A program made the translations under genes and the position numbers. Shown here piece after piece: positions 34,093-45,685 of a DNA stretch of 64,000 nucleotides. The notes below the pieces were generated by a model. The model did no database searches and had not been told where the DNA came from. It saw nothing but the letters and a program-made list of their open reading frames with translations. This stretch comes from Triglochin maritima. Taxonomy: Eukaryota > Streptophyta > Magnoliopsida > Alismatales > Juncaginaceae. The stretch lies in NCBI GenBank assembly GCA_963682175.1, contig OY821787.1:20996501-21060500 (forward strand), read 5' to 3'. How positions within the stretch are numbered: the stretch's first letter is position 1; each line of letters opens with the position of its first letter.

Positions 34093-35165
34093 GTGAACTA
34101 TGTGGAAGAACCTGTGGACCATGTCAATGCCATTGTGACCCTGAGAAATGGGAAGCAGGTCAACAACAACATTTCCTTGCCATTAAATCCATCTATGCAG
34201 CCCCTTTGTGGGAATGATGGTGAGAAAGAGGCCGAGGGTGAGAGTAATACACCAACACCTCCTTCTCAGGTACCTCAGAAAACCTACCTGCCAAAAGCTC
34301 CATATCCTAGTAGGTTGTCTAAGAAACAAAGTGACAGTGTGGATAAAATGCTGGAGATATTCAAGAAAGTGAATGTCAACATTCCTTTGTTAGACATGAT
34401 TCAAAAAATACCTCCCTATGCAAAATTCCTGAAGGATCTCTGTATGACTAAGAGGAAAACCAACGTCCCTAGCAAAGCCTTTTTGGTGGCTAATGTGAGC
34501 TCGATCATTTCGAACCCACCGCACGTAAAATTTAAGGACCCATGTAGTCCAACAATTTCAAGTGTCATTGGGAACTCTCGCATTAATAATGTCTTGCTAC
34601 ATCTAAGGTTGGCAGTTAACCTCTTACCAGCTTCTATGTATCAACGATTAAGACTAGGCGAGCTCAAGCCTACGAAACAACTTTACAGTTGGCTGATCGT
34701 TAAATCAAAGTCCTGATGGGGGTCATTGAAGATGTCATAATCAAGGTCGGTGATTTCATATTTCCTGTTTACTTCGTCGTCCTTGATACTAAACCAATCA
34801 CGACTACCCACTCTCAGATTCCATTGATTTGGAATAGACCTTTTCTGGCGACGTCAAATGCCTTAATCAATTGTCGAACTAGACTCATGAAATGGTCGTT
34901 CGGGAATTTGAACGCGATTTTCCATGTGTTCAATATGGCTAGGAAACCAACATCTTTCGAGGATCCCATGGAAATTAATCTTATCCGGGACGTGGAAGAA
35001 GAAATAGAAGAAGAGTACCCCCTGATTCATGAAAATCTAAATGCTTACATCATGGATGATTTCGATCATGAAGAGGACAGGGGCGAGTTGAGCAATGATG
35101 TGCTTGCTATTCAGTACATGCGAGCTCCTCCTATCTTTTTTTTGCAAAGCAAAAGGGAGGCTTAG
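34093..35165 (+). pseudogene. Protease region of A4
   Basis: Two frames (34093-34716, 34716-35165) match the A1 protease region: VNAIVTLRNGKQV, NVNIPLLDMIQKIPPYAKFL, TISSVIGN, VNLLPASMYQRLRLG, then VIIKVGDFIFPVYFVVLDTK and NRPFLATSNALINC. The active-site segment reads LLHLRLAVNLLP where A1 has LLDLGESVNLLP, so the catalytic Asp and the Gly are gone. A frameshift at about 34700 splits it. An acidic tail (EEEIEEEYPLIHENL) follows. RT does not follow; similarity stops near 35165, 170 bp before the LINE. Confidence 0.82.
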
Positions 35166-35333
35166 CCTCTAAAATTTGTATTAGTAAGAAATTGTTTACA
35201 TCTACCAAACTTTGTTCGTTTAGTTCGCAGGCGTATGCTACATGCATAACCGGCTTCTCCCTACCACCTATTTGTACTCACGTGATGGTCAAGTAGTATA
35301 AGGAAATAATTACATCTCATCAAATTTCAGAAG

Positions 35334-37182
35334 TTGGAATTAGTTCCAAGTATCCTAAAAATGTCTCGCTTCTCCTTCATCTTTGGCGAGTTTGGATGCT
35401 TGATAGCTCATGCTCCGGATTATATCTTTCACTACAGTAATGGTAGGTTGCGGTTGCTGCCTCTCGCCCTCAAAAATCTTACGGTTCTGCTCATGCCACC
35501 ATTCATATATCGTAGCACTTACCACCCACTTTCTGACCACTTTGTCAACTCGGCTTCCACTTGCATGTGAAACTCGTAAGACCTCACTCTCTAGACTGCT
35601 TGCAGCAGTTTTGTGGAGATGCATGAGGTTAAGGAGACACCTCCACACCTCCTTTGTGTATCGACAATTCCAGAAAAGATGCTCCATGTCTTCCTCTTGG
35701 TCTTCACATAGCACGCAAGTTGGGTCTAGATTTACGCCTCACTTTATCATTCGCCGCTTTGTGAGTAGACGCCCCTTCAATGCTCGCCAAGCTGTGAATA
35801 TGTGCTTTGGGACAGCAAATTTGTGCCATACCATCCCTGCCCAAGGGACTTTCCTGCCCGGTTGCCTCACCCAACTCCATACTTCCTTCATCCCAAGTGT
35901 TGCACCCGTCCCATCTGGTCTAACCGGTCTATCCTCTCCTCCATGAATGCGCACTTGGCTTATCCTTGAGCAAACTTCTTCCATCCTGCTGGATCGTGGG
36001 GGAGGGAGGTACCACGACCCTTCTCTGATGAAGTACGACACCTTAAGGAACCCCCATCTCGTAGTGGAGCTGGTCACCCCAGCTTGTGCATTGAAACGGT
36101 TCACCACACCAAGGAAATTGGAAAACCTGAATCGCTTCCCCATTTCGCACCTCATATTGGATGTGTCTCCTAGCAATATCTCAGACTCGCAGCAGCCCTC
36201 GCCAAGCCCATGAGGAGGTAGGTGGTGGTCTTGCAAGACAAATGGAGCGGTTCCTTAGGTATTTTTGCCGGATACACTTAGCTCAAAGGGAAGAGCTGTC
36301 CGCCACCACAAGCCAAAACTGTCGGAGAAGGCCCGCATCATTCCATTCCGTTAGCCTCCTTAATCCGAGGCCTCCTTCGTCTTTTGGAGTACAAACATCC
36401 TTCCAAGCCACCGCCACCCACTTCTTCTCCCCTCCTCAAATAAAATGGCACATAATGCTGTCCAATTCATGCAAGACGCTTCTTGGTAGAAGAAACGCTA
36501 AAGTCCAATAAATGCTGAACGAGGTGAGGACACTCCGTACTAGCTCCACTCACCCAGCCATAGAAAGAAGCCTTTGTTTCCATGTTGAGAGGCGAGCCTT
36601 TAGCTTGTTTATGAGTGGTACACAATGGGATCTCCCCATTCTTCCAGAAAATAATGGCAGCCTAAGATACACCACCTGAAAAGCCTTTCGCTCCATCCCA
36701 AGGTGTGCCTCGATCCAAGCTCCATGCGTCCCATCTCCCCCCATGAAGACCTGACTTTTCAAGGCGTTAAATTTCAGACCCGAGCTTGCTGTAAACTCCT
36801 CAAGAATGTTCTAATGGCTCGAGCGTTTGCTTTGGTAGCCCTTGCGAAGAGTAGGACGTCGTCGGAAAACAAGAGGTGTGACGCGATGACATCTCCACAA
36901 TAAAACGGCTCGATTTTCTTGTCCATGACCGCCATCTTCACCATTTCACCCAGCACCTCCATGCATATCACAAACAAGTAGGGGGCTAGGGGATCACCTT
37001 GTCGTAGACCATTTCTGGCTTGAAACGGTGTGCAGTTTGCTCCATTTACTGTCACCACAAACTATGCCTCCACACAAGCCAAAATTAGTCATCTCCACTT
37101 ATCCGGGAAACCAAATCTCTTCATCACATGGTCGAGGAACTCCCAAGAGATTGAGTCATATGCTTTCCTGATATCGAGCTTT
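35334..37182 (-). pseudogene. LINE RT and zinc-finger ORF, 3' part
   Basis: Read right to left: RT motif A LDIRKAYDSISWEF (about 37150-37178), NGLRQGDPLAPYLFVICMEV, the catalytic SHLLFSDDVLLFARA, a linker in several frames (KDEGGLGLRRLTEWN near 36360, YLRNRSICLA), then the zf-RVT region (CEDQEEDMEHLFWNCRYTKE) and a C-terminal WWHEQNRKIFEG segment ending near 35355. This is the layout of L1-like plant LINE ORF2. Stops and frameshifts are numerous. The remaining upstream RT motifs lie at 42396-42605 beyond element A5, whose insertion split the LINE. No clear poly(A) tail marks the 3' end. Confidence 0.87.
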
Positions 37183-37187
37183 ATGCA

Positions 37188-38590
37188 TGACTGACAACAT
37201 TTCATGCTTATATTTGTATCTTATATCCATTATCTTTCACCTAAACAATGCTATGTCACGAGTGTTATGTTTAGTTTTCAGGAATAAATAGGTTTGAAGA
37301 GATGAAGCATAAAAGGACCCAAAAGCTGGGAAAAAGGACTGAATTGTGAGATCTGGGGACCAAGATGCAAGGAAGAAGGACCTGATTGCAAGACAGAAGG
37401 ACCTAAGAGCCAAACAGAATACTCCACACCATCATGGGGAGTATTTTACCAATTCGATTCGGGTCGGAGCTCCAACAAGTCAAGTAACCGCATCAAAGAC
37501 CAACAATACCAGAAAGAAAAGCCCACAACAAATTCCAACGCGATCCGAAGCTTATGGACCGCCAATTGGCGGTCTTGAACCGCTAATTGGCGGTCCATAT
37601 TAGTCAGGATCTGCCCAAATTATTCCCTGGACTTGTATTAATGTTTGTTTAGGCTCTTTTGTTATTGGTTTAGTCCCACATCGGGGGATTGTCCCGGATT
37701 AGCTTTTTCCATGGCTATAAATAGAACTCTTCACCTCCTATTGTAATCACTCCATATTTTTTGTGGCTATTCTTCCTACTAGAAGTGCGGCCTTGAAGCA
37801 CACACTAAAGTAGGAGGATGCTACTTTTAATGTGAGCCATTTTAATACAAGTTTTCTTTATTATGTTGTTTGTTTTATGTTTCTTGTTTTGCTTTGCTTA
37901 ATCACATTTCATTGGTTTTATTAGCTTAGTTAATATGCTTTCTTTGTTTAGTTTAATAATTAGTGTAATGTTTAGTGAGTAGTTCCATCCCCTTTGGGGG
38001 GTGGAGTAGATGTACATACATGCAAATGAGAATGGATTGAATGCTTTATGTCCAATGTGTTGATAAAACATGAATGTATGCTTGCTTGTTTAGGATAGAA
38101 TTTATAACTTGATGAGTTTTGCCAAAATGATTAGACACCTCTCATGCTTGTTTAGGTTCTGAAATAAACATCTTGCATATGTAAATGTTAATCAACTAAG
38201 TTGGTGAATAGATTGATAGGTTTTGCCACAACATTTAGACACTTCCTAGGCATGATAACACCACCTTTATTTGTGCTTAAAGAATGTGTTCAACACCCAC
38301 CTCTTTGCTTGTGTGCACTCACTCCACCCCTTAGGGGTTTTCCCATTTCTGTATTCCATCATTCTTCTTTTATTCTTAGCTTAGTTGTCATTTCATTGTT
38401 TATTTCTTTCGTACGCATTTCATACTTCTTAGCGTAGTTTAGTGTAGAGTAGCATAATCAATCTTTCTCCCCCAGTTTTTGCCACTTGATTTCTGATAAA
38501 CAAGAGGTTGCTCACCTACATGAGGACGACCCGTACTTTTCACCGCTTCATCGCGGCCGTGCACTTGCGGTTTAATTAAAACGTTCAACA
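37188..38590 (+). repeat. 5' LTR of A5
   Basis: TGACTGACAACATTTC start, AACGTTCAACA end, 1403 bp. TATA box TATAAATAG at 37716. Tandem palindromes at 37557-37596: GACCGCCAATTGGCGGTC, then ACCGCTAATTGGCGGTC. It has two GATxxGTTTTGCCA...TTAGACAC repeats near 38110 and 38212. It closely resembles the solo LTR at 3650-5062. Confidence 0.92.
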
Positions 38591-38596
38591 AGTTTT

Positions 38597-38613
38597 TGGC
38601 GCCGTTGCCGGGG
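38597..38613 (+). other. Primer-binding site of A5 (tRNA-Asp)
   Basis: TGGCGCCGTTGCCGGGG, a perfect complement of the 3' end of plant tRNA-Asp, six bases after the LTR. Confidence 0.9.
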
Positions 38614-39801
38614 AGGTGTCAGTCCAGACTCTTGTTTGGACGATTCGAGTGGATTTAATTTGTGTTATGTAGTTTTTCTTTGTTTCAGAAGACTTGGAGT
38701 CGCCAGGAGGAGCACCTGGAGAAATTTGGAGGCATTCTGGGCACTTCAGACCGCCAATCAGCGGCCTGAGACCGCCAATTGGCGGTCTGGTGAGCTCATT
38801 TTACTCTCTTATTTCTGTGGCGTGTTTACATAATTGATGTAGTGATCTGGGACTTGATTTGGCATGTTTTGACTTATAGTTTGTTCCCAGATCCATAATC
38901 AAACCTCCTTTAAGCAACTTGGACCCTAAAACTCAAAGCAAAAGATTAGGCATTCTTTTTGTTTAGGTCATGCATCATGTATGTGACTTAGGCATATAGA
39001 TTGTCTTTCATTTTAGCTTTAGTTTCAGTTGCTGAGTGCTGGCGTGAGGTACGCACCTTCTACTCTCATTCATGCATTTCGTATGAACATGCATTAGTTA
39101 GTAGGAAGTGCATTGAAACAAGTGTGACTTGAGCGTTTGTTTGGAGAGTTGATTGCTAGATTAGGACTCCAAAACGCTACTAAGGAGGGGCTGTCCCATA
39201 AAAGATAAGGTGTGGGATTTCATCACCCTTTGCTTCACCCCAAAAATCACACTAATCAAGAGCCTAATTTTAAAATCAAGTAGACATTGGCCTTAAGGAA
39301 TTCGGACGCATTAGGAGAGTGATCTGGTCCCGACCGTCATGACCTGATCGGCGTTGCCCACTTTGTCGATAGTAGGAGAGACGAGATCCCCTGATCTTGG
39401 CTCACTTGCTGGGCTTTGTGGGCCTCGTCGTAGGGAGGTGAGGCGTGTTGAGGCCGTGTGACCTCGCAGTTAGGCGTCGTCTAGCTGTAAGGACCTATAG
39501 CGACCTTAGGATTGCTTGAGCCTTGTTTGCTTGTGTGCTTCTACCTGTACCCATCCGCCGTAGCATAAGGACTTCTTCCTTTCTCTCCTGAGTCATTCTT
39601 TCTCTCCTGTGTCCCCCCATCTTCTCCTCTACATACATTCTTTATTAAAAAAATAAAATAAATTGTGTGTGTGCACCTTTGTGCATGCTTTCGTGGACAC
39701 GAGACGAGAGTGGTCGTTTGACGAGGAGCGTTGTCAATCCGGCTTCGGTCATCAATTTCTCGACACCTTCCTCCTCTCGTGTCGCACATAGTTTGAGTTC
39801 A
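38614..39801 (+). other. 5' leader of A5
   Basis: Noncoding, with a palindrome pair at 38749-38788 and the conserved leader block at 39303-39492. A short A-rich stretch (39645-39660) precedes the gag region. Confidence 0.6.
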
Positions 39802-41308
39802 ATGGCTGCTAATTTCCGCGAGGAGGAGCAGTTGCTGGACCCACCTGAGCGTCCTGTTGTCGTTCCCATACCTCTACGTGATCGATGCTACCCGAGCCGT
39901 ACTGCCCTACCTTCATGCATCGTATTGCAAGAGGCTAATGGGAACCATTTTGAGGTTAAGCCACAGTTTATCTCCATGCTCCCTCATTTCACTGGGAAAT
40001 GTGACCCCTATATCTTTCTTAGGGAATTTGAGGAGGTTTGTGCTATGTTCAAGCTGCAACAACTTAGCACAGACTACATCCATCTTAGGCTTGTCCCCTT
40101 TGCGCTGAAGGATGACGCCAAGAAGTGGTTGTACAGCAACCAGGCGAATGCCTTTAGGACTTGGGATGAGTTTCAATCTACATTCCTCAAGAATTACTTC
40201 CCAAATCATCGGACTCAAAAATTGAGGAACGAAATCCATTCGTTCTATCAACTTGAGACTGAGACATTTCATGCATATCTAGAGAGGTTCAAGGAGCTAC
40301 TATCCTCATGCCCTCACCATGGCATTAAGTTGTGGCGCCTTTGTCAGATTGTGTACGAGGGTCTTCACATCCCGTAAGGAACGCTCCTTGAGTCCATGTG
40401 TCAAGGAGAGTTCTTGGGAAAGGATGAAAGGGAGGCATGGGCTTTCCTAGAAGACCTTGCCGAGAAAACCATGCAATGGGAGAGTGTGAGGGAACCACCT
40501 GCATCATCTAGTATAGGAGCGAGGATCGCGAATGCAAACTCGACTAGATCGGGTACCGCATTTGCTATCGATACCACTACGGCCACCGAGGCACGCATGG
40601 CGGCCTTAATGCGCCGTATGGATTCGATTGAGCTCCAAAACCAACAAAGTTCACCTCACATGTCCACATATGGTCGAATTCCCTGTCATTCATGTGGTAG
40701 GATAGGTCATGTAGAAAGCGAGTGTGTGTCCATTCCTCCTGAGATGGAGCGTGTCAACGCCATCTATGATAGAGCCAGGAATGACCCATACTCATCATCT
40801 TATAATCCTGGATGGAGGAACCACCCCAATTTTTCATGAAACCAAACTAATGCCCCGGGTGGTCCTTCAAACTCCTCTAGACCACATTACAAATCACACC
40901 AACCTCCCATGCATGCACATTCCTATCAGCCACCCCAAGCAAAAACCACCAATCAATCGGGTTTCCCAAATTCCAATAATATGGAAACCCGATTCAATTC
41001 ACTTGAGACCTTGACTCGTGGACTTGAAAACTCAATGAAAAATCTTATGTCAACCACGAGTCAAGTTCTCACTTCAAATCAGCAGACCATCAAATCTCTA
41101 GAGCTTCATATGGGCCAATTGGCTCAGTCTGTACATGAAAGAGAGAGAGAGTCTTTTCCTAACCAGCCTGAGGCTAACCCCCGTGTGTACCAGCAACAAC
41201 ACATGCAAAATGAGAATGTGGTACCTCTGGGGAGGCAAGTGAACCATGTGGAGGAACCTGTTCACCATGTCAATGCCATTGTTACCTTAAGGAATGGAAA
41301 AAAGGTTA
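39802..41308 (+). pseudogene. Gag of A5 with two in-frame stops
   Basis: A single frame runs from MAANFREEEQLLDPP at 39802. Domains: capsid-type retrotrans_gag (GNHFEVKPQFISMLPHFTGK, KDDAKKWLYSNQ, LRNEIHSFYQLETETFHAYL), the CCHC zinc knuckle CHSCGRIGHVESEC near 40685, an Asn/Pro/His-rich spacer, a helical segment (LETLTRGLENSMKNLM, SLELHMGQLAQSVHERERE) and VNAIVTLRNGKKV at the end. Only two nonsense codons (TAA at 40375-40377, TGA at 40837-40839) interrupt it, so it is the best gag in the window. At 41309 it fuses to LTR sequence. Confidence 0.9.
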
Positions 41309-42390
41309 CCAGAAAGAAAAGCCCACAACAAATTCCAATGCGATCCGAAGTTTATGAACCGCCAATTGGCGGTCTTGGACCGCTAATTGGCGGTCCATAT
41401 TACTCAGGATCCGCCCAAATTTCTCCTGGATTTGTATTAATGTTTGTTTAGGCTATTTTTGGTATTGGTTTAGTCCCACATCGGGCGATTGTCCCGGATT
41501 AGTTTTTTCCATGGCTATAAATAGAACTCTTCACCTCCTATTGTAATCACTCCATATTTTAAGTGGCTATTCTTCCTACTAGAAGTGAGGCCTTGAAGCA
41601 CACACTAAAGTAGGACGATGCTACTTTTAATGTGAGTCATTTTAATACAAGTTTTCTTTATTATGTTGTTTGTTTTATGTTTCTTGTTTTGCTTTGCTTA
41701 ATCTCATTTCATTAGTTTTATTACCTTAGTTAATATGCTTTCTTTGTTTAGTTTAATAATTAGTGTAATGTTTAGTGAGTAGTTCCATCCCCTTTGGGGG
41801 GTGGAGTAGATTTACATACATGCAAATGAGAATGGATTGAATGCTTTATGTCCAATTTGTTGATAAAACATGAATGTATGCTTGCTTGTTTAGGATAGAA
41901 TTTATAACTTTATGAGTTTTGCGAAAATGATTAGACAGCTCTCATGCTTATTTAGGTTCTGAAATAAACATCTTGCATATGTAAATGTTAATAAACTAAG
42001 TTGGTGAATAGATTGATAGGTTTTGCCACAACATTTAGACACTTCCTATGCATGATAACACCACCTTTATTTGTGCTCAAAGAATGTGTTCAACACCCAC
42101 CTCTTTGCTTGTGTGCACTCACTCCACCCCTTAGGGGTTTTCCCATTTCTGTATTCCAGCATTCTTCTTTTGTTCTTAGCTTAGTTGTCATTTCATTGTT
42201 TGTTTCTTTCGTTCGCATTTCATACTTCTTAGCGTAGTTTAGTGTAGAGTAGCATAATCAATCTTTCTCCCCCAATTTTTGCCACTTGATTTCTAATAAA
42301 CAAGAGGCTGCTCACCTCCCTGAGGACGACCCGTACTTGCCACCGCTTCATCGCGGCCGTGCAGTTGCGGTTTATTTAAAACGTTCAACA
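41309..42390 (+). repeat. 5'-truncated 3' LTR of A5
   Basis: Aligns with 37508-38590 of the 5' LTR, starting at ACCAGAAAGAAAAGCCC. The first roughly 320 bp of the LTR are missing at the junction with gag. It retains the TATA box (41516) and the palindrome pair (41358-41396). The base changes between the LTRs are few, so the element is not very old. Confidence 0.9.
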
Positions 42391-42395
42391 ATGCA

Positions 42396-42605
42396 CATAC
42401 GCCCTTTCCCCTTCTCGAGATGTAGCTTGTGGCAGAGCTCATGTGTTAGAAGGATGTTATCACTAATTCTTCGTCCAAGGACGAATGCGCTCTGATTTTC
42501 CCCTATCAGCCGTGGTAATATCCTCTTCAAGTGGTTTGCAAGGACTTTGGATGTGAACCTATACGTCATATTACATAGAGCAATGGGCCGGAAGAATTAG
42601 TGATA
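42396..42605 (-). pseudogene. LINE RT fragment upstream of A5
   Basis: Minus-strand reading gives RPIALCNMTYRFTSKVLANH, LKRILPRLIGENQSAFVLGR and RISDNILLTHELCHKLHLEK, the first RT motifs of a plant LINE, open to the A5 target site. Across A5 it continues into KLDIRKAYDS at 37178. At about 42600 it stops abruptly against the gypsy RT array, so the rest of ORF2 (endonuclease) and ORF1 are absent. Confidence 0.88.
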
Positions 42606-44693
42606 ACAATCAAATCCCAGTTGCCCCTGAAGACTAAGAGAAAACAACGTTCACCTACCCTTTTGGGACGTTTACATAAAGACGGATGCCTTTCGGACAT
42701 TGCAATGCACCAGCAACATCCAACGTTGCATGTTGAGTATCTTTTCTGAAATGGTCGATAACTTCCTTGAGATTTTCATGGATGATTTCTCGGTTCATGG
42801 CACCTCCTTTGATGAGTGCTTGCACCACCTGAGAATTGTTCTCAAGTGGTGTTCGGAAACGAATTGAGCCCTTAATTGGGAAAAGTGTCATTTCATGGTT
42901 AGAAAAGGCATCATATTGGGTCACGTGGTATCTCGTGATATTATCGAGGTGGATAGGGCAAAGATTGAGCTTATTTCTAAGCTTCCACCACGCACCTCGG
43001 TAAAAGAAATGCCGTCATTCCTTGGACACGATAGTTTTTACCGGCGGTTTATTAAGGATTTCAGCAAGATAGCTCTACCCTTGACGAGCTTGCTTGCGAA
43101 AGGTACCTCTTTTGAGTTCACACCCGAGTACATGACCACGTTCGAATTTCTGAAGCGTGAGTTGACATTGGGTGGTCCTTGAAGGACATTAAAGTGATAA
43201 GTCCCGACGTCGTGCTGCACCACATCTTTATGGAGGATGAGGCACGACCACGTTGCGACCCCCAAAGTCGTCTAAATCCAGCCATGACAAAAGTAGTTAA
43301 GAAAGAGATCAAGTGTTCAGATCATGGCATCATTTTTCCCATTTCGGACAATGCTTGGCTAAGTCCTTTCCAGGTTGTGCCCAAGTAGTCTGGTATCAGT
43401 TTTGTCCAGAATCACAACAATGAGCTTGTACCCACATGATTTCTAACTGGGTGGCGAGTTTGCATTGACTATAGGAAGTTGAACGTGGTCACGCGTAAGG
43501 ACCAATTCCCTCTACCTTTCATCGACCAGATGTTGGAGAGAGTCGCTGGTCATGCCTATTACTATTTCCTTGATGGTTATTCAGGCTACAATCAAATCCT
43601 AGTTGCCCTTGAAGACAAAGAGAAAACCACGTTCACATGTCCTTTTGGGACGTTTACTTAAAGACGGATGCCTTTCGGACTTTGCAATGCACCAGCAACA
43701 TCCAACGTTGCATGTTGAGTATCTTTTCTTACATGGTCGATAACTTCCTTGAGATTTTCATGGATGATTTCTCGGTTCATGGCATCTCCTTTGATGAGTG
43801 CTTGCACCACCTGAGCCTTGTTCTCAAGAGGTGTTCGGAAATGAATTGAGCCCTTAATTGGGAAAAGTGTCATTTCATGGTTAGAAAAGGCATCATATTG
43901 GGTCACGTGGTATCTCGTGATATTATCGAGGTGGATAGGGCAAAGATTGAGCTTATTTCTAAGCTTTCGCCACCCACCTCGGTAAAAGAAATCCAGTCAT
44001 TCCTTGGACACGATAGTTTTTACCGGCGGTTTATTAAGGATTTCAGCAAGATAGCTTTCCCCTTGACGAGCTTGCTTGCGAAAGGTACCTCTTTTGAGTT
44101 CACACCCGAGTGCATGACCGCGTTCGAATTTCTAAAGCGTGAGTTGACATTGGGTGGTCCTTGAAGGACATTAAAGTGATTAGTCCCGACGTCGTGTTGC
44201 ACCACATCATTATGGAGGATGAGGCACGACCACGTTGCGACCCCCAACATCGTCTAAATCCAGCCATGACAAAAGTAGTTAAGAAAGAGATCAAATGTTT
44301 GGATCATGGCATCATTTTTCCCATTTCGGACAATGCTTGGCTAAGTCCTTTCCAGGTTGTGCCCAAGTAGTCGGGTATCAGTTTTGTCCAGAATCACAAC
44401 AATGAGCTTGTACCCACATGATTTCTAACTGGGTGGCAAGTTTGCATTGACTATAGGAAGTTGAACGCGGTCACGCGTAAGGACCAATTCCCTCTACCTT
44501 TCATCGACCAGACGTTGGAGAGACTCACTGGTCATGCCTATTACTATTTCCTTGATGGTTATTCAGGGTACAATCAAATCCCAGTTGCCCTTGAAGACCA
44601 AGAGAAAACCACGTTCACCTGTCCTTTTGGGACGTTTACATAAAGACGGATGCCTTTCGGACTTTGCAATGCACCAACAACATCAAACGTTGC
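42606..44693 (+). repeat. Tandem array of a 982-bp gypsy RT segment
   Basis: Sequence repeats with an exact 982-bp period: the GGGACGTTTAC word recurs at 42665, 43647 and 44629. Each repeat is an Athila-like RT from IGWSLKDI through ISDNAWLSPFQVVPK, YRKLN, YYFLDGYSGYNQI, PFGLCNAP, FMDDFSVHG and FLGHDSFYRRFI to LKRELT, which joins the next IGWSLKDI at about 43170 and 44152. One central unit is complete; the outer ones are partial. All copies share the same stops (TAA before RRMPFG, TAG after VVPK), so the RT was already dead when it multiplied. 982 is not a multiple of three, so the frame shifts at each joint. Confidence 0.93.
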
Positions 44694-45685
44694 TTGTTTG
44701 CTTGGTAGCATTCTCTCTACTTGGAGTAAAAGCCTAGAAGCAAAAACTCAAGGTGGAGAAGAATGCCATTTGTAATGTGAGTCATGTAAATAAAATAATT
44801 GTTCTTAGTTTCTTTTAATCTTGTCTTTTAATTCTTGCATGCTTTTTTAGTTTTACTTTCCTTTCAATTAGCTTCTTTAATATTTCTTGCTTGCTTAGTT
44901 TAAATTCCTTTCAGTAGAATGCTTCATTTTGTTAATGTAGGTTGTAGTTTAAATATGAGTGGGTAGTTTTATCCCCACTTGGGGGTGGAGAATTATGTGA
45001 TGTAGTAGGTGTGTGTTATCATAATGTCTTGAACCTTACATGTTTTTTATAACCATCTAATGAGATTTCACTCTTGTCTTTGATATGCTAATGCTTTTGA
45101 ATGAATCTTAGCATATGTTTAGACTAGTGGGCCTATTTTATGGGGAATGATGAGGTGATGATATAGATGGGATTAATATTGGAAACATGACTTGTAGTTG
45201 CGTGTACTCTTGTTGCCCTTACCTTGATTAATGTCTTGTATGTTTTAATGATTGTGATTAATCTTTTTTCATGTGGAGGCATAGTGGGGTTTGGTCTTTA
45301 TACATGAGTTCATTTAGCTTTATTCCAATTATTGTCATGTATGTTTTAATGATATGGTGTTATCCTATTTCATGTGGAGGGAAAGTTGGATTTAGTTTTA
45401 TGATTTTCATGCACTACATGTTGTGATGAGCTTAATTGAACACACACACATACACATATCTTTATATTTGCATTCGTTCTCTACCCCTTATGGGGTTTAG
45501 TTTTATTGTGTATTTCCATTTCCTTTTGCATTGTAGTGTAGTTTAGATCATAACTCCTTTCTCTCCTTCCTTTCCCACTCACCTTCGTAAAAACTAAAGT
45601 CAACAGACCTCCCTGTGGATCGACCCATATTTGTCACCGCTTCAACGCTACCTTGTACTTGTGGTTAATTAAAACATATCAATCA
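44694..45685 (+). repeat. 5'-truncated 5' LTR of A6 (family B)
   Basis: Begins in mid-LTR at TTGCTTGGTAGCATTCTC, the counterpart of about 46917, and ends ATATCAATCA, followed by a primer-binding-like site TGGTGCCGTTGCCGGGG (45692-45708). The upstream half including the TATA box is missing at the junction with the RT array. It closely matches the LTR at 46431. Confidence 0.87.

Larger units (their letters stand above)
37188..42390 (+). mobile_element. Athila-like element A5, complete at both ends
   Basis: It has two LTRs, a primer-binding site and gag, and perfect target duplication ATGCA at 37183-37187 and 42391-42395. Its insertion split the LINE between GRMCI and KLDIRKAYDS. At 5203 bp it lacks protease, RT, RNase H, integrase, the 3' noncoding part, the polypurine tract and the first 320 bp or so of the 3' LTR: late gag runs straight into the LTR interior at about 41309. 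This is an internal-deletion derivative that still has both outer boundaries. Confidence 0.93.

Noticed and set aside
35410..36903. Plus-strand ORFs over 60 codons (for example 35410-35946, 36161-36511)
   Set aside because: They lie antisense to LINE RT and zinc-finger frames that match a known family; the plus-strand frames do not.
42655..43906. Minus-strand ORFs over the RT array (42655-42924, 43658-43906)
   Set aside because: They mirror the plus-strand RT (antisense of FMDDFS and neighbouring motifs) and repeat only because the array repeats.
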